Positions 6,955 through 17,750 are shown, counted from the first letter of the stretch. The stretch: DNA of 33,678 bases from an uncultured Clostridia bacterium (GCA_947426305.1 CANEDP010000018.1:1-33678); one strand, 5' to 3'. Notes: generated by a model not told the origin, from the letters alone. Program-made: numbers and translations.

Positions 6955-9900
6955 TTGGTAAAGGTAAAAGATGTTCAGCACGAAAAATGCGTGCGCAAAA
7001 CATTTTCAAAGATTGGAGATTTTATTGATATACCTAATCTTTTGAAAGTGCAAAAAGATTCATATGACTGGTTTATCAAAGAAGGATTAGGTGAAGTATT
7101 AAGAGATATTTCGCCTATTATTGATTATTCTGGAAATTTAGTCTTAGAATTTTTTGATTACTATATGGAAGAAAAAACAAAATATACGTTAGAAGAAGCA
7201 AAAGAAAGAGATGCAACGTATTCAACAAGATTGCACGTAAAGGTACGTTTGATTAACCGTGAAACAGGTGAGATCAAAGAACAAGAAATTTATTTAGGTG
7301 ATTTCCCACTGATGACAGATAGCGGAACATTTGTTATCAATGGCGCGGAAAGAGTTGTTGTCAGCCAATTGGTGCGTTCGCCAGGTTGTTATTATGATTC
7401 AACCTATGACAAAGTTGGTAAGAAATTGTACACAGCAACCATTATGCCAATTCGTGGAGCATGGCTTGAATATGAAACCGATAGTAATGATGTATTTTAC
7501 GTTCGTATTGACCGAACCAGAAAATTGCCAGTAACTTGTTTACTAAGAGCAATTGGGTTAGATACAGACGATAAAATGATTGAATTTTTTCGGTGAAGAA
7601 GACAAAATTTTAGCAACCATTGCCAAAGACCCAATCAAAACAGTTGATGAAGCGTTAATCGAAATTTATAAAAAATTAAGACCAGGAGAACTTCCAACCG
7701 TAGATGCAGCACGTAATTTATTTAATGGTTTATTCTTTGACAATAGACGTTATGATTTATCCAAAGTTGGTCGTTATAAATTTAACAAAAAATTATGTTT
7801 GGCTGATCGAATTGCCAATCATATTGCTTATGAAACAATTGCCAATCCTGAGACAGGAGAAGTTTTTGTGGAAAAAGACCAAGTCATTTCAAGAAAAGTG
7901 GCACGTGAAATTCAAAATTCTGGTATTAATAGTGTATTTGTAAAAATTGAAGACAAAAAGGCTAAAGTTATTGGTAACGGAGTTGTTGATATCAAAGCAT
8001 TTATCAAACCTGAGATGGCAGATGAACTAAAAATCAAAGTAGATGTAAATTATGATATTCTAAAAAATATTTTAGAAAATGCCAAAAATGATAAAGAATT
8101 GAAAAAGGCTTTGGAAGAAAGAATCGATGAATTAATTCCAAAACATATTGTAACAGAAGATATTTTGGCTTCTGTAAACTATTTACTAAATCTAGAATAC
8201 AATACTTATATATCTTCACCAGAGAAACCAAGATTAGGAAAAATCGATGATATTGACCATTTAGGAAATAGACGTATTCGTTGTGTTGGCGAATTGTTGC
8301 AAAATCAATTCAGAATTGGTTTAACTAGATTAGAAAGAGTGGTTCGTGAGAGAATGACCCTTCAAGATTTAGATGTTGTAACACCACAAAGTTTAATTAA
8401 CACAAAACCAATCACATCATCGATTCGAGAATTCTTTGGAAGTTCACAATTGTCACAATTTATGGATCAAACCAATCCACTTTCAGAATTGACCCATAAA
8501 AGAAGAATTTCGGCATTAGGACCTGGTGGTTTATCAAGAGAAAGAGCAGGTTTCGAAGTACGTGATATTCACTATACACACTATGGTAGATTATGTCCAA
8601 TTGAATCTCCAGAAGGACCAAACATTGGATTAATTTCAGCCCTTTCAACTTTTGCTATTATCAACGAATATGGTTTTATCGAAACACCATACAGAAAAAT
8701 TGACCAAGAAAAAGGCAAAGTAACTGACGAAGTCGAATACATGACGGCTGACGAAGAAGATAAATATATCATTGCCCAAGCATCTGAACCAATTGATGAA
8801 AATAATTGCTTAACAAACAAGAGAATTCGTGTCAGAGAACGTGAAGAAATTAAAGAAATCGAGAGAAATAAAGTTGATTACATCGATATTTCTCCAAAGC
8901 AATTAGTATCTGTTGGTGCTGCCATGATTCCTTTCTTAGAGCATGACGATGCAAACCGTGCCTTAATGGGTGCTAATATGCAACGTCAAGCAGTTCCACT
9001 AATGATTACGGATTCTCCAATGGTTGGAACAGGAATTGAATACAAAGCAGCCAAAGATTCTGGTGTTGTTGTCATTGCAGAAGACAATGGTGTGGTTCAA
9101 AAAGTAGTTGGTGATGAAATTGTTATCAAAGAAGAATCAGGAAAACTAAGAACCTACGTTTTAAGAAAATTCAAAAGAACCAATGGTGCAACCTGTATCA
9201 ATCAAAGACCAATTGTTAAAGAAGGCGAAATCGTAAAAAGAGGAGACGTTATTGCTGATGGTCCTGCAACGGACAAAGGAGAAATGGCGTTAGGTAAAAA
9301 CTTACTTATTGCGTTCACAACTTGGGAAGGTTATAACTATGAAGATGCGATTTTGTTATCAGAGAATTTAGTAAAAGAAGACGTTTTAACTTCTATTCAC
9401 ATAGAAGATTATGACTGCGAATGCCGTGATACCAAATTAGGTCCAGAAGAAATCACAAGAGACATTCCAAATGTTGGTGAAGATGCACTAAGAGATTTGA
9501 ACGAAGATGGTATTATCCGTATTGGTGCAGAAGTTGGACCAGGAGACATCTTGGTTGGTAAAGTAACACCAAAAGGAGAAACAGAATTAACAGCAGAAGA
9601 AAGATTACTACGTGCTATTTTCGGCGAAAAAGCAAGAGAAGTTAGAGATACTTCACTTCGTGTACCTCACGGAGAAGCAGGAACGATTGTTGACGTGAAA
9701 ATATTTACCAGAGAAAATTCAGATGAATTAGGCCCTGGTGTTAACCAAATTATTCGTGTTTATATCGCACAAAAAAGAAAAATATCTGTTGGAGATAAAA
9801 TGGCAGGACGTCACGGTAACAAAGGTGTTATCTCAAGAATATTACCAGTCGAAGATATGCCATTTTTGCCAGATGGAACGCCAGTTGATGTTGTGCTTAA

Positions 9901-10792
9901 TCCACTTGGTGTGCCTTCTCGTATGAACTTAGGACAGGTGCTTGAAGTTCATTTAGGCGCTGCCGCTAGAATGTTAGGTTGGAAAATGGCAACGCCAGTA
10001 TTTGACGGTGCAACTGAAAAAGACATCGAAGATATGCTTGAAATGGCAGGCTTAGAAACAAGTGGAAAAACGGTTCTTTATGACGGAAGAACAGGTGAAC
10101 CATTTGACCATCCAATTACAGTCGGTGTCATGTATATGTTAAAACTTCACCATTTAGTTGATGACAAAATCCATGCTCGTTCAACTGGTCCATACTCACT
10201 TGTTACGCAGCAACCACTTGGTGGTAAAGCACAATTTGGTGGACAACGTTTTGGAGAAATGGAAGTTTGGGCATTGGAAGCATATGGTGCAGCGTATACC
10301 TTACAAGAAATTTTGACGATGAAGTCTGACGATGTTGTTGGTAGAGTTAAAACGTATGAAGCCATTGTAAAAGGCGAGAATATACCTGCTCCAGGAATTC
10401 CAGAGTCATTTAAAGTATTGATTAAAGAATTGCAATCGTTAGGTTTGGATATTACGTTATATAGCGATAAAGATGAAGAAATTGAAATTAAAGAAGATGC
10501 TGAAGAAGGCGAAGTTGAATTAGAAGATGATATCATAATTGGTAACGAAGCGTTTGAAGATGAGGACTTTGAAGACTTAGACGATTTGGAAGACTTAGAT
10601 GATGAAATCGAAGACGAAGAAAACGATGAAATCAAAGAAGAAAGTGAAGACGAATTTTATGAAAATATCTTAGATGAAGATATTCCAAATGACAAAATTT
10701 TTAAAGAGCTAGAAAGTAAATCAAATGAAGAATTATTTGATAGCGATTTGGCAAATGACAATTTAGATAATGATAACGATATCATTGAATAA
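6955..10792 (+). CDS. rpoB: RNA polymerase beta subunit, +1 frameshift at CGG
   Basis: The 1278-residue product is the beta subunit of RNA polymerase. I choose TTG 6955 as start, behind AAAAGGTGG. All main blocks are present: the lobe and protrusion ([17 protein letters not shown]), the rifampicin region ([20 protein letters not shown], then [20 protein letters not shown], with the residues of sensitive enzymes), and the C-terminal [13 protein letters not shown] and [20 protein letters not shown]. In frame, the protein would stop after 212 residues at CGG-TGA (7591-7596). Reading TTT-(C)GGT-GAA-GAA gives MIEFFGEED, matching the family's LFGDDE block. The last 110 residues or so form an unusually long, very acidic tail. 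The gene is essential and must be read efficiently. rpoC follows after 126 bases. Confidence 0.97.
7591..7594 (+). other. CGGT +1 frameshift site in rpoB
   Basis: CGG is in frame as codon 213 (from 6955), followed directly by TGA in the zero frame. Skipping the C reads GGT GAA GAA GAC and opens 1,066 more codons. This is the only site with T as fourth base. Confidence 0.9.
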
Positions 10793-10806
10793 AGTAAAAT
10801 TGAATA

Positions 10807-10884
10807 AATCTTAGAAATCAATTTAGCAAGGACCAAATGAAATGCACCAGCGGTGGATAAATGCTAAATTTGATGCTTAAGATT
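10807..10884 (+). ncRNA. Long hairpin in the rpoB-rpoC intergenic mRNA
   Basis: AATCTTA (10807-10813) and ATCAATTTAGCA (10817-10828) pair in order with TGCTAAATTTGAT (10862-10874) and TAAGATT (10878-10884). The loop carries its own small stem, CACC-AGC-GGTG (10845-10855). There is no T-run, so it is not a simple terminator. An mRNA-processing or stability element between the two genes is plausible. Confidence 0.5.
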
Positions 10885-10918
10885 ACCCAAAAATAGATGA
10901 GAGGGGTAAGGTTAAGAA

Positions 10919-13900
10919 TTGGAAGAATTAGAAGTTTTTAATAAATTAAAAATTGGTTTGGCTTCAGATGACAAAATCAGAGAATGGTCACATGGAGAAG
11001 TAAAAAAACCAGAAACGATTAATTATAGAACATTAAAACCAGAAAAAGATGGACTATTTTGTGAGAAAATATTTGGTCCAACGAAAGACTGGGAATGTCA
11101 TTGTGGAAAATACAAGAGAGTAAGATATAAAGGAATTGTCTGCGACCGTTGTGGTGTTGAAGTAACAACTTCAAAAGTAAGAAGAGAGAGAATGGGACAT
11201 ATCGAACTTGCAGCTCCTGTGGCACATATCTGGTATTTTAAAGGAATTCCAAGTCGAGTTGCTTTGTTATTAGATATTTCGCCAAGAAGTTTAGAAAAAG
11301 TTGTTTATTTTTCTTCTTATATTGTAACCGATAAAGGAAGTAGTGACTTACAAAAATATCAAGTTATTAATGAAAAAGAATATCATGAAACAGAGGAAAA
11401 ATTTGGAAGAGGTTCTTTCAAAGCAGAAATGGGAGCAGAAGCTATCCAGAAATTATTGAAAGAAATTGATGTTGACAAATTATCCGAAAAGTTGAAAAAA
11501 GAAATTGCCAAAGCAAGCGAGCAAAAAAAGGCTAAATTAGTCAAAAGATTGGATACGGTAGAAAGTTTCCGTGTTTCTGAAAACAGACCAGAATGGATGA
11601 TTATGAATGTTGTACCAGTCATTCCGCCAGAATTAAGACCAATGGTTCAATTAGATGGTGGACGATTTGCAACATCTGATTTAAATGATTTATACAGACG
11701 TGTTATCAACAGAAATAATAGATTGAAAAGATTGTTAGAATTAGGTGCTCCAGAAATTATTGTTAGAAACGAAAAACGTATGCTACAAGAATCTGTTGAT
11801 GCTTTAATTGACAATGGTAGACGTGGTAGACCAGTTACAGGCGCTGGAAACAGAGCTTTGAAATCATTATCTGATATGCTAAAAGGAAAACAAGGTCGTT
11901 TCCGTCAAAACTTGTTAGGTAAGAGAGTTGACTATTCTGGACGTTCGGTTATTGTTGTTGGTCCAGAACTTAAGATTTATCAATGTGGTCTTCCAAAAGA
12001 AATGGCAGTTGAGTTGTTCAAACCATTTGTTATGAGAGAATTAGTAGGACGTGGATTGGCTCACAACATTAAAAATGCAAAAAGAATGGTTGAAAAATTG
12101 CGTCCAGAAGTATGGGATATTTTAGAAGAAGTTATTCAAGACCATCCTGTTATGCTAAACCGTGCGCCAACACTTCACAGACTTGGAATTCAAGCATTCC
12201 AACCAATTTTAGTAGAAGGTAGAGCCATTAAATTACATCCATTAGTTTGTACAGCATTCAATGCTGACTTCGACGGTGACCAAATGGCAGTTCACGTTCC
12301 ACTTACACCAGAAGCAATTGCAGAAGCAAGATTTTTAATGCTATCTGTTAATAACTTGCTTAAACCACAAGATGGTAAGCCAGTTACAGTTCCAACGCAG
12401 GATATGATTTTGGGTGCCTACTATTTAACAGTCCAAATCGATGGCGAAAAAGGCGAAGGTATGTACTTCAAAGACGAAGACGAGGCTATGCTTGCTTACC
12501 AAAATGGTGATATTGGATTACATTGTAAAATAAAGGTTAGAAGATTTAAAGAAGACGAAGATGGAAATATTCGTAGTAAAACGATTGAAACAACCGTTGG
12601 ACGTTTGATTTATAACCAAGGAATTCCACAAGATTTGGGATTTGTGGATAGAAGCGATCCAGAAAATGAATTTGAATTGGAAATCAATTTCCCAGTTATC
12701 AAGAAAAATTTGGGTACGATTGTTTCAAAATGTATCAATGTTCATGGATTATCAGAAACGGCTGATGTATTGGATTATATTAAATCAACTGGTTACAAAT
12801 ATTCTACAAAAGGTGCTATTACTGTATCTGTTGTTGATGTTGCTGTGCCAGAAGCCAAAAAAGATATTTTGGCAAAAGCAGATGAAGATGTTGAAAAAAT
12901 CTTCAAACAATACCAAAGAGGTATGATAACCAACGATGAGCGTTATGATGCCATTATCAAAATTTGGGAAAAAGCAACAGACGATGTAACAAGCGCTATG
13001 AAAGATAATTTTGATGAACTAAATCCAATCTACATGATGGCTCAATCTGGTGCCCGTGGTAACATGAACCAATTAAGACAAATTGCAGGTATGCGTGGTC
13101 TTATGGCTAACACCTCAGGTAAAGCCGTTGAAATTCCAATCAAGTCTTGTTTCCGTGAAGGTTTGGACGCATTAGAATATTTCATTTCTTCTCATGGTGC
13201 TAGAAAAGGTTTGGCAGATACAGCCTTAAGAACAGCCGATTCAGGTTACTTGACAAGAAGATTGGTTGACGTTTCACAAGATATTATTATCCGTGAAGAG
13301 GATTGTGGATCTCGAGAAGGAATTGAACTAGAAGACATCAAAGATGGAAACCAAATCATTGAAGGACTAGAAGAAAGATTAGTTGGTAGATTTGTTATCG
13401 AAGATTTGAAAGACCCTAAAACAGGCGATTTAATTGTTGACTCTAACACAATGATGACTGAAGCAATTGCAAAACAAATTGTAAATGCAGGTATTACAAA
13501 GGTTAGCGTTCGTTCTATTTTAGGCTGTAAATGTAAACATGGTGCTTGTAGCAAATGCTATGGTATGGGATTGGCAACAAGAAAAATGGTAAATCAAGGT
13601 GAATCTGTTGGTATCATTGCTGCTCAATCTATTGGTGAGCCTGGTACACAGCTTACAATGAGAACATTCCATACAGGTGGTGTAGCTGGAGGCGATATCA
13701 CACAAGGTCTTCCTAGGGTGGAAGAGCTATTTGAAGCAAGAAATCCTAAGGGTGTTGCTGTGATTACTGAAATTGCAGGTACCGTTAAAATTAGTGATGA
13801 GAAGAAGAGAAAAGAAGTTATCGTAACATCAAAAGACAATAGCAAAACTTATGCGATCAGTTTTGGTTCAAAATTGAAAGTAAGAGATGGGGATCAAGTG

Positions 13901-14491
13901 GAAGCAGGAGATCCACTAACAGAAGGTTCAATCAATCCAAATGAATTACTTCTTATCAAAGGTGCAGAAGGTGTTTATAAATATATTATTGCAGAAGTTC
14001 AAAAGGTTTATCGAAATCAAGGTGTTGATATCAACGATAAGCACATTGAAGTTATTGCAAGACAAATGCTTAAAAAAGTAAGAATAGAAGATCCAGGAGA
14101 TACGGGCTTGTATGGTGCATCATTGGTTGATTTACTAGAATTTGAAGAAATCAACGAAAAGATGAAAGAAGAAGGAAAAAAACCTGCAACAGGAAAAAGA
14201 GCATTGCTTGGTATTACAAAAGCCTCTCTTGCAACCGAAAGTTTCTTGTCAGCGGCATCTTTCCAAGAGACAACCAAAGTATTGACAGAAGCAGCCATCA
14301 AAGGAAAAGTAGACCCATTGTTAGGTTTGAAAGAAAATGTAATTCTTGGTAAATTAATTCCAACAGGAACAGGACTAAAAACTTATCAAGATATACAAAT
14401 CAATACAACGAAAACAGCAATTCAAGAAGAACTTGACGAAGTAGAAGAGAATGAGGAAAAAAACAAAGACGAAGTAAGCACAGAAGAATAA
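10919..14491 (+). CDS. rpoC: RNA polymerase beta' subunit
   Basis: The 1190-residue product is the beta' subunit. The start is TTG after GAGGGGTAAGG. The N-terminal zinc ribbon ([20 protein letters not shown], about residues 60-79), the catalytic NADFDGDQ loop whose three aspartates bind magnesium (about residues 450-460), the bridge-helix and trigger-loop region ([19 protein letters not shown]), and the second zinc site ([13 protein letters not shown]) are all present. The short C-terminal tail is acidic. No frameshift occurs and no in-frame CGG exists in 1,190 codons, a strong contrast with the one CGG of rpoB. It is followed after 14 bases by the BIG2-domain gene in the same transcript. 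Confidence 0.98.
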   Translation: MEELEVFNKLKIGLASDDKIREWSHGEVKKPETINYRTLKPEKDGLFCEKIFGPTKDWECHCGKYKRVRYKGIVCDRCGVEVTTSKVRRERMGHIELAAPVAHIWYFKGIPSRVALLLDISPRSLEKVVYFSSYIVTDKGSSDLQKYQVINEKEYHETEEKFGRGSFKAEMGAEAIQKLLKEIDVDKLSEKLKKEIAKASEQKKAKLVKRLDTVESFRVSENRPEWMIMNVVPVIPPELRPMVQLDGGRFATSDLNDLYRRVINRNNRLKRLLELGAPEIIVRNEKRMLQESVDALIDNGRRGRPVTGAGNRALKSLSDMLKGKQGRFRQNLLGKRVDYSGRSVIVVGPELKIYQCGLPKEMAVELFKPFVMRELVGRGLAHNIKNAKRMVEKLRPEVWDILEEVIQDHPVMLNRAPTLHRLGIQAFQPILVEGRAIKLHPLVCTAFNADFDGDQMAVHVPLTPEAIAEARFLMLSVNNLLKPQDGKPVTVPTQDMILGAYYLTVQIDGEKGEGMYFKDEDEAMLAYQNGDIGLHCKIKVRRFKEDEDGNIRSKTIETTVGRLIYNQGIPQDLGFVDRSDPENEFELEINFPVIKKNLGTIVSKCINVHGLSETADVLDYIKSTGYKYSTKGAITVSVVDVAVPEAKKDILAKADEDVEKIFKQYQRGMITNDERYDAIIKIWEKATDDVTSAMKDNFDELNPIYMMAQSGARGNMNQLRQIAGMRGLMANTSGKAVEIPIKSCFREGLDALEYFISSHGARKGLADTALRTADSGYLTRRLVDVSQDIIIREEDCGSREGIELEDIKDGNQIIEGLEERLVGRFVIEDLKDPKTGDLIVDSNTMMTEAIAKQIVNAGITKVSVRSILGCKCKHGACSKCYGMGLATRKMVNQGESVGIIAAQSIGEPGTQLTMRTFHTGGVAGGDITQGLPRVEELFEARNPKGVAVITEIAGTVKISDEKKRKEVIVTSKDNSKTYAISFGSKLKVRDGDQVEAGDPLTEGSINPNELLLIKGAEGVYKYIIAEVQKVYRNQGVDINDKHIEVIARQMLKKVRIEDPGDTGLYGASLVDLLEFEEINEKMKEEGKKPATGKRALLGITKASLATESFLSAASFQETTKVLTEAAIKGKVDPLLGLKENVILGKLIPTGTGLKTYQDIQINTTKTAIQEELDEVEENEEKNKDEVSTEE

Positions 14492-14505
14492 GATAAGGAG
14501 AAAAT

Positions 14506-15186
14506 ATGTCAAAAAAAAGAAGTAAGAAAAACGGAAGAAAATCAAAAATGCTAAGATTTTCAATAATTTTGTTTGTGATTCTTGCGATAATTGCCCTGCT
14601 TATTGTATTAAACAAGGGAAAAATTGGAGAATATTCCTTGGTAAAAATTGAAACTGGGACAAAATCAGAGGAAGAGCAAATCCAAGAACCAGAAAATAAA
14701 ATGGAAATTGCGGTAGAGAAGAAATTTTTGGCAGTGAAAAAGAAAGAAGAAACAGAAATATCCGTTACATTAAATGGGGAAGGAGTTAACCTAAATGACG
14801 TGGAATTGACTTCTTCGAATGAAAAAGTTATCAAAATTAAAGATGGAATGGCAGTGGCAGTATCTGTTGGAAAAGCAACGCTTACAGCCAAAAAAGATGA
14901 CTTAGAGGCAACCGTTGACGTAAGAGCTATTATCCCCATTACTTCTATGACATTTACAACTACCAGTTCTACGATGAAAGTTGGAAAATCATTGCAAATG
15001 AAATTAACAGCAAAGCCATCAGATGCCAATATTGAGACATTACAGTATGAATCTAGCGATGAGAAAATAGCAACTGTAAACTCAAATGGAATTGTAACAG
15101 CGGTAGCTCCTGGAACTGTTACTATAACGGTGACAGACAGGTATAGTGAATTGGAGAAAAGTGTGAAGTTGACCATTAAAAAGTAA
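14506..15186 (+). CDS. Membrane-anchored protein with two BIG2 (Ig-like) domains
   Basis: This 226-residue protein has a very basic N-terminus (1-20), one membrane segment (about 21-40) and an extracellular part with two bacterial Ig-like repeats. The first covers about residues 70-145, the second about 146-226; both end in the typical pattern of strand plus G-x-A-T (VSVGKATLTA and VAPGTVTITV). Such domains act as surface adhesion or spacer modules. It starts at ATAAGGAG-ATATG spacing 14 bases after rpoC, so it rides on the rpoBC transcript, an unusual partner. A 16-bp hairpin at 15233-15275 ends the operon. No in-frame CGG. Confidence 0.85.
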   Translation: MSKKRSKKNGRKSKMLRFSIILFVILAIIALLIVLNKGKIGEYSLVKIETGTKSEEEQIQEPENKMEIAVEKKFLAVKKKEETEISVTLNGEGVNLNDVELTSSNEKVIKIKDGMAVAVSVGKATLTAKKDDLEATVDVRAIIPITSMTFTTTSSTMKVGKSLQMKLTAKPSDANIETLQYESSDEKIATVNSNGIVTAVAPGTVTITVTDRYSELEKSVKLTIKK

Positions 15187-15232
15187 AAGTGGGAAAATAT
15201 CATTTTAATATTAATAAAGACCAGATATGAAG

Positions 15233-15280
15233 TGAACCCAAATTGTTAGACAAAAAGATTAACAATTTGGGTTCATTTTT
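15233..15280 (+). terminator. IS-end palindrome acting as terminator of the rpoBC operon
   Basis: TGAACCCAAATTGTTA (15233-15248) is perfectly complementary to 15260-15275, with an 11-base loop and a following run of five T. It is built from the IS left end and is the first strong terminator after rpoB. Confidence 0.75.
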
Positions 15281-15694
15281 ATGTCAAAATATTCAAATGA
15301 ATTTAAATTAGAAATAGTAAAATATTATATAGAAGGTTAGCATAGTATAAATAGTGTAGCAAAAGAATTTGGAATGCTAAGTTCTACCTCATTAAAAGAA
15401 TGAATTCGAAAATATAAAGGACACGGTTTAGAAGGCTTAATGAAGCAACAAAAATCTTCGTATAGTGGAGAATTTAAAGAAAATGTGATAGAATATATGC
15501 ATAGTAAGCATTTATCAGCAACAGAAACAGCAATGCATTAAGTAGTTTTAAGATTGATGAAAATAAAGGAATTACAAAGTATTCAAAAAACAAAGCGAAG
15601 GTATCAGAGAATTTCTTGGGTATATTAAAATCAGAATTGTATTATGTGAAGGAAAAAGAATATAAAAATATAGAAGAATTAAGAGCAAACTAAA
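15281..15694 (+). pseudogene. Fused remnants of IS3-family OrfA and OrfB
   Basis: The N-terminal helix-turn-helix part of OrfA (NSVAKEFGMLSSTSLKE) carries two in-frame stops; a third stop (TAA about 15539) precedes the OrfB tail. The integrase DDE core is lost entirely. The function was transposition; the remnant is dead. Confidence 0.75.
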
Positions 15695-15730
15695 GGGAAT
15701 GTCTTCTGTAGAATACAGAAAACATTCCCT
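15694..15730. terminator. Near-perfect hairpin at the right end of the IS relic
   Basis: AGGGAATGT (15694-15702) pairs with 15722-15730, and inside it TTCTGTA-GAA-TACAGAA continues the stem after one mismatch. T-rich sequence is weak on both sides. It lies downstream of the MFS gene on the minus strand and may stop that transcript. Confidence 0.5.
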
Positions 15731-15772
15731 ATTAATAGCCTAATTTATAATGTCCAACTTTATTAATATTAT

Positions 15773-17107
15773 TTAATATAATTCGTTAAATTTAATATCT
15801 GATTCGGGATATTCTTCTGGTTTTAATCCAACACGAGATTTCATATAAGATAAAACGAAAAGAAGAATGATGATAAATAATATACCTAAAATTAATATGG
15901 TAAGGCAACTAGATAAACTATTCGTTAAATACGATACGACAAATGAGATGAGTGTACGAGTAATGCTTTCAACTAAAAGATTAGCAGAAGTGATTTTGGT
16001 TCTCATACTGCTTGTTGAAAAACTGCCTAAGTATTGTTTGATAAGCGTATAATAAGGTCCTGTTATAATAGAATGTACAGTAAATAAAGTTAATACAAAG
16101 AAATATACTAAAAAGGCAGGTAAACCTGTAAGGATAGCAACTAGACCAGCTAATATCACAGAAGTGCAGTAAAAAATTGATAGAAAACTCAAGGTTTGAT
16201 TGCCAAGCGTTTTTTGTATTTTTGATGATGAGTTAGAGGAAAATCCTGCTACTAAACCATAAACAGCAAAGATAATTCCAAAATATGCATTTGGTACTTC
16301 TAATTCAGTTAAAACACTACGACGAAAAGTTATCATAAGAGAAATAAAGCTTACAAATATAGCATTGAATATAATTAAAGCACGAAGTCGATTAGAGCGT
16401 AAGATAAATTTGAAAGCTTGCTTTAAATCTTTTATGTAAAAATTGATTTGTTTTAGGAAAGGCAGATGTTTGTAAGGATTTTCTCCATCTTCATTAACAC
16501 TTGTTTTAGAGTCAGCTGGTATTTCTTTAAATTTAAAAGATAAGATAACTGCTAGAATGTTAAAACTTAAGCAAAGTGTCATTGGAATATAGCTATTTAC
16601 AACAAAAAGAAAACCAGAGCTAATTGCAGTAATGGCGTCAAAATAATAATATAGAGATGAACCAAATCCGTCAATTTTGGAAAAGATAGTACGTTTATGA
16701 TCTGAATTTTCGATAGAATCATAAAGTAGGTTAGATTCAGCAACACCTTTTATTGTATAACCAATTGCACAAAAAATATTGGCAATAATGTATCCGAGTG
16801 TACTAGATAATCCCATAACGATTAAAATATAAACAACAAGCGAAAGATTTCCTAATATTAAGCTGTTTCGCTTGCCTAATTTTTCGATTAAAATCGTGCT
16901 TGGAATTTGCAAAATTAATTTAAATAAAGGGTAAAAAGCATCGGCAAAGATAATTTGCGATGTAGAAAGACCTTTTTCTTGGTTCAAAAAGAGAAACGAG
17001 ATTGCATAATAAAATAACAAGTCCCAAGAAATCATTTTATAGATTTTGTATAATTTTTGATTTTGTTTTCGATATTTTGCCATATTTTTTTCATTTGCGT
17101 TTTCCAT
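15773..17107 (-). CDS. MFS transporter
   Basis: This 444-residue membrane protein has about twelve hydrophobic segments in two halves joined by a charged loop (about residues 195-225, with ADSKTSVNEDGENPYKH). The MFS motif A between helices 2 and 3 is seen as EKLGKRNSLILGN. The start at 17107 follows GGAGGTTATTCA on the minus strand. Family members export drugs or move small solutes by proton antiport or symport; the substrate cannot be read. It stands alone with its own promoter and ends beside the IS relic. No in-frame CGG in 444 codons. Confidence 0.88.
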   Translation of the reverse strand: MENANEKNMAKYRKQNQKLYKIYKMISWDLLFYYAISFLFLNQEKGLSTSQIIFADAFYPLFKLILQIPSTILIEKLGKRNSLILGNLSLVVYILIVMGLSSTLGYIIANIFCAIGYTIKGVAESNLLYDSIENSDHKRTIFSKIDGFGSSLYYYFDAITAISSGFLFVVNSYIPMTLCLSFNILAVILSFKFKEIPADSKTSVNEDGENPYKHLPFLKQINFYIKDLKQAFKFILRSNRLRALIIFNAIFVSFISLMITFRRSVLTELEVPNAYFGIIFAVYGLVAGFSSNSSSKIQKTLGNQTLSFLSIFYCTSVILAGLVAILTGLPAFLVYFFVLTLFTVHSIITGPYYTLIKQYLGSFSTSSMRTKITSANLLVESITRTLISFVVSYLTNSLSSCLTILILGILFIIILLFVLSYMKSRVGLKPEEYPESDIKFNELY

Positions 17108-17143
17108 TGAATAACCTCCGAGAAAATTTTTACAATATAATTA

Positions 17144-17172
17144 AGTATAACAATAAAAAATTTTTTTGTAAA
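17144..17172 (-). promoter_or_regulatory. Promoter of the MFS gene
   Basis: On the minus strand TTTACA (17172-17167), 17 bases, TATACT (17149-17144). It is divergent from the promoter at 17188. Confidence 0.6.
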
Positions 17173-17187
17173 TAAATTTTAAAAAAT

Positions 17188-17216
17188 TTGACATTTTTAT
17201 GTAAATATTCTATAAT
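17188..17216 (+). promoter_or_regulatory. Consensus promoter of the 17280 orphan
   Basis: TTGACA at 17188-17193, 17 bases, TATAAT at 17211-17216; both boxes are exact consensus. Confidence 0.8.
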
Positions 17217-17279
17217 ATAAGTGAAAAAACTACAGGTGTAGTGCGACGTTAAACTAAAGTTGCACGAGATTATATTATA

Positions 17280-17624
17280 ATGATAGAAAGGATGAAAAAT
17301 ATGAAGAATCGGGGTCGGAAAGAAGTAACAAATATAAAATTTGAGGGGATAGCAAGAGATGAATGCTTTGTTTTTTTAGCAGAGTGTTATACTGTGATAG
17401 AATCCGAAAAACTCCAATTCACAGATATGTCTCTCGAGGTACGAACACTAAGACAGGATGAGATAATTCGATTTAAAGTAGTGTCTTATGTAGAAGGCGT
17501 ATTGGAGATTGCTGTTGATACTACTTTGCAACTCTTACCGAAAGACACCGGTAAAATTGACATCATAGAACATCTGATTAAGCCTAAGCTCTTTATGAGA
17601 ATTATAAGTCAAAAAGAAAATTGA
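17280..17624 (+). CDS. Hypothetical protein, foreign-looking orphan (up to 114 aa)
   Basis: I do not recognise this soluble protein. Two or three in-frame ATG codons lie near the start (17280, 17292 and 17301); GAAAGGATG favours 17292 or 17301. The middle (ECFVFLAECYTVIESEKLQF) is hydrophobic and acidic, not a clear membrane segment. It uses CGG as arginine twice in AAT CGG GGT CGG AAA; a +1 shift at the first would reach TAA within five codons. It has its own consensus promoter and terminator, like the other orphans in this window. Its Arg codons are otherwise mixed AGA and CGA. Confidence 0.55.
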   Translation: MIERMKNMKNRGRKEVTNIKFEGIARDECFVFLAECYTVIESEKLQFTDMSLEVRTLRQDEIIRFKVVSYVEGVLEIAVDTTLQLLPKDTGKIDIIEHLIKPKLFMRIISQKEN

Positions 17625-17663
17625 GGAAACGACAGAATTTTTTAACTAATTATAATAAAAAAG

Positions 17664-17698
17664 CAGGGGCTACATATTTTATCTTTAGCCCCTGTTTT
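17664..17698 (+). terminator. Rho-independent terminator of the 17280 orphan
   Basis: CAGGGGCTA (17664-17672) pairs with TAGCCCCTG (17686-17694) around a 13-base loop, followed by TTTT. Confidence 0.85.
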
Positions 17699-17721
17699 AT
17701 AAACTACATGAATTTATTTTC

Positions 17722-17750
17722 TTGACAAATTTGTAACATATTGGTAATAT
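17722..17750 (+). promoter_or_regulatory. Promoter of the yqeG-type gene
   Basis: TTGACA at 17722-17727, 17 bases, TAATAT at 17745-17750, close to the start codon at 17772. Confidence 0.65.

Larger units (their letters stand above)
15228..15775 (+). mobile_element. Deleted IS3-family element (relic)
   Basis: The left end (15228-15252) matches the reverse complement of the IS end at 26-50 at about 19 of 25 positions. A transposase OrfA-like frame starts at 15281 (MSKYSNEFKLEIVKYYIEG), is broken by TAG (15338-15340) and TGA at a tryptophan position (KE-stop-IRKYKGHG), and joins, after a large internal deletion, the end of OrfB (ENFLGILKSELYYVKEKEYK, stop at 15692). The right end keeps TGTCCAACTT (15751-15760). 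The 586 bases between 15187 and 15772 hold nothing else. It cannot move by itself. Its broken frame is not linked to CGG: the only CGG here is out of phase. Confidence 0.8.

Noticed and set aside
7594..7596. TGA after CGG in rpoB read as recoded tryptophan
   Set aside because: Reading through TGA does not bring back the RpoB sequence; only the +1 shift does. No other gene in the window needs TGA to be sense except the dead IS relic.
10147..10635. Minus-strand serine-rich frame of 162 residues
   Set aside because: It mirrors the acidic repeat coding of the RpoB tail; low complexity and no ribosome site.
14400..15203. Minus-strand frame of 267 residues opposite the BIG2 gene
   Set aside because: The plus-strand gene has clear domains, a ribosome site and operon position; the mirror frame has none.
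15415..15690. TAG and TGA codons in the IS relic as a sign of an altered stop code
   Set aside because: The element also has a third stop and a large internal deletion, so decay explains them; core genes end normally at TAA, TAG and TGA.
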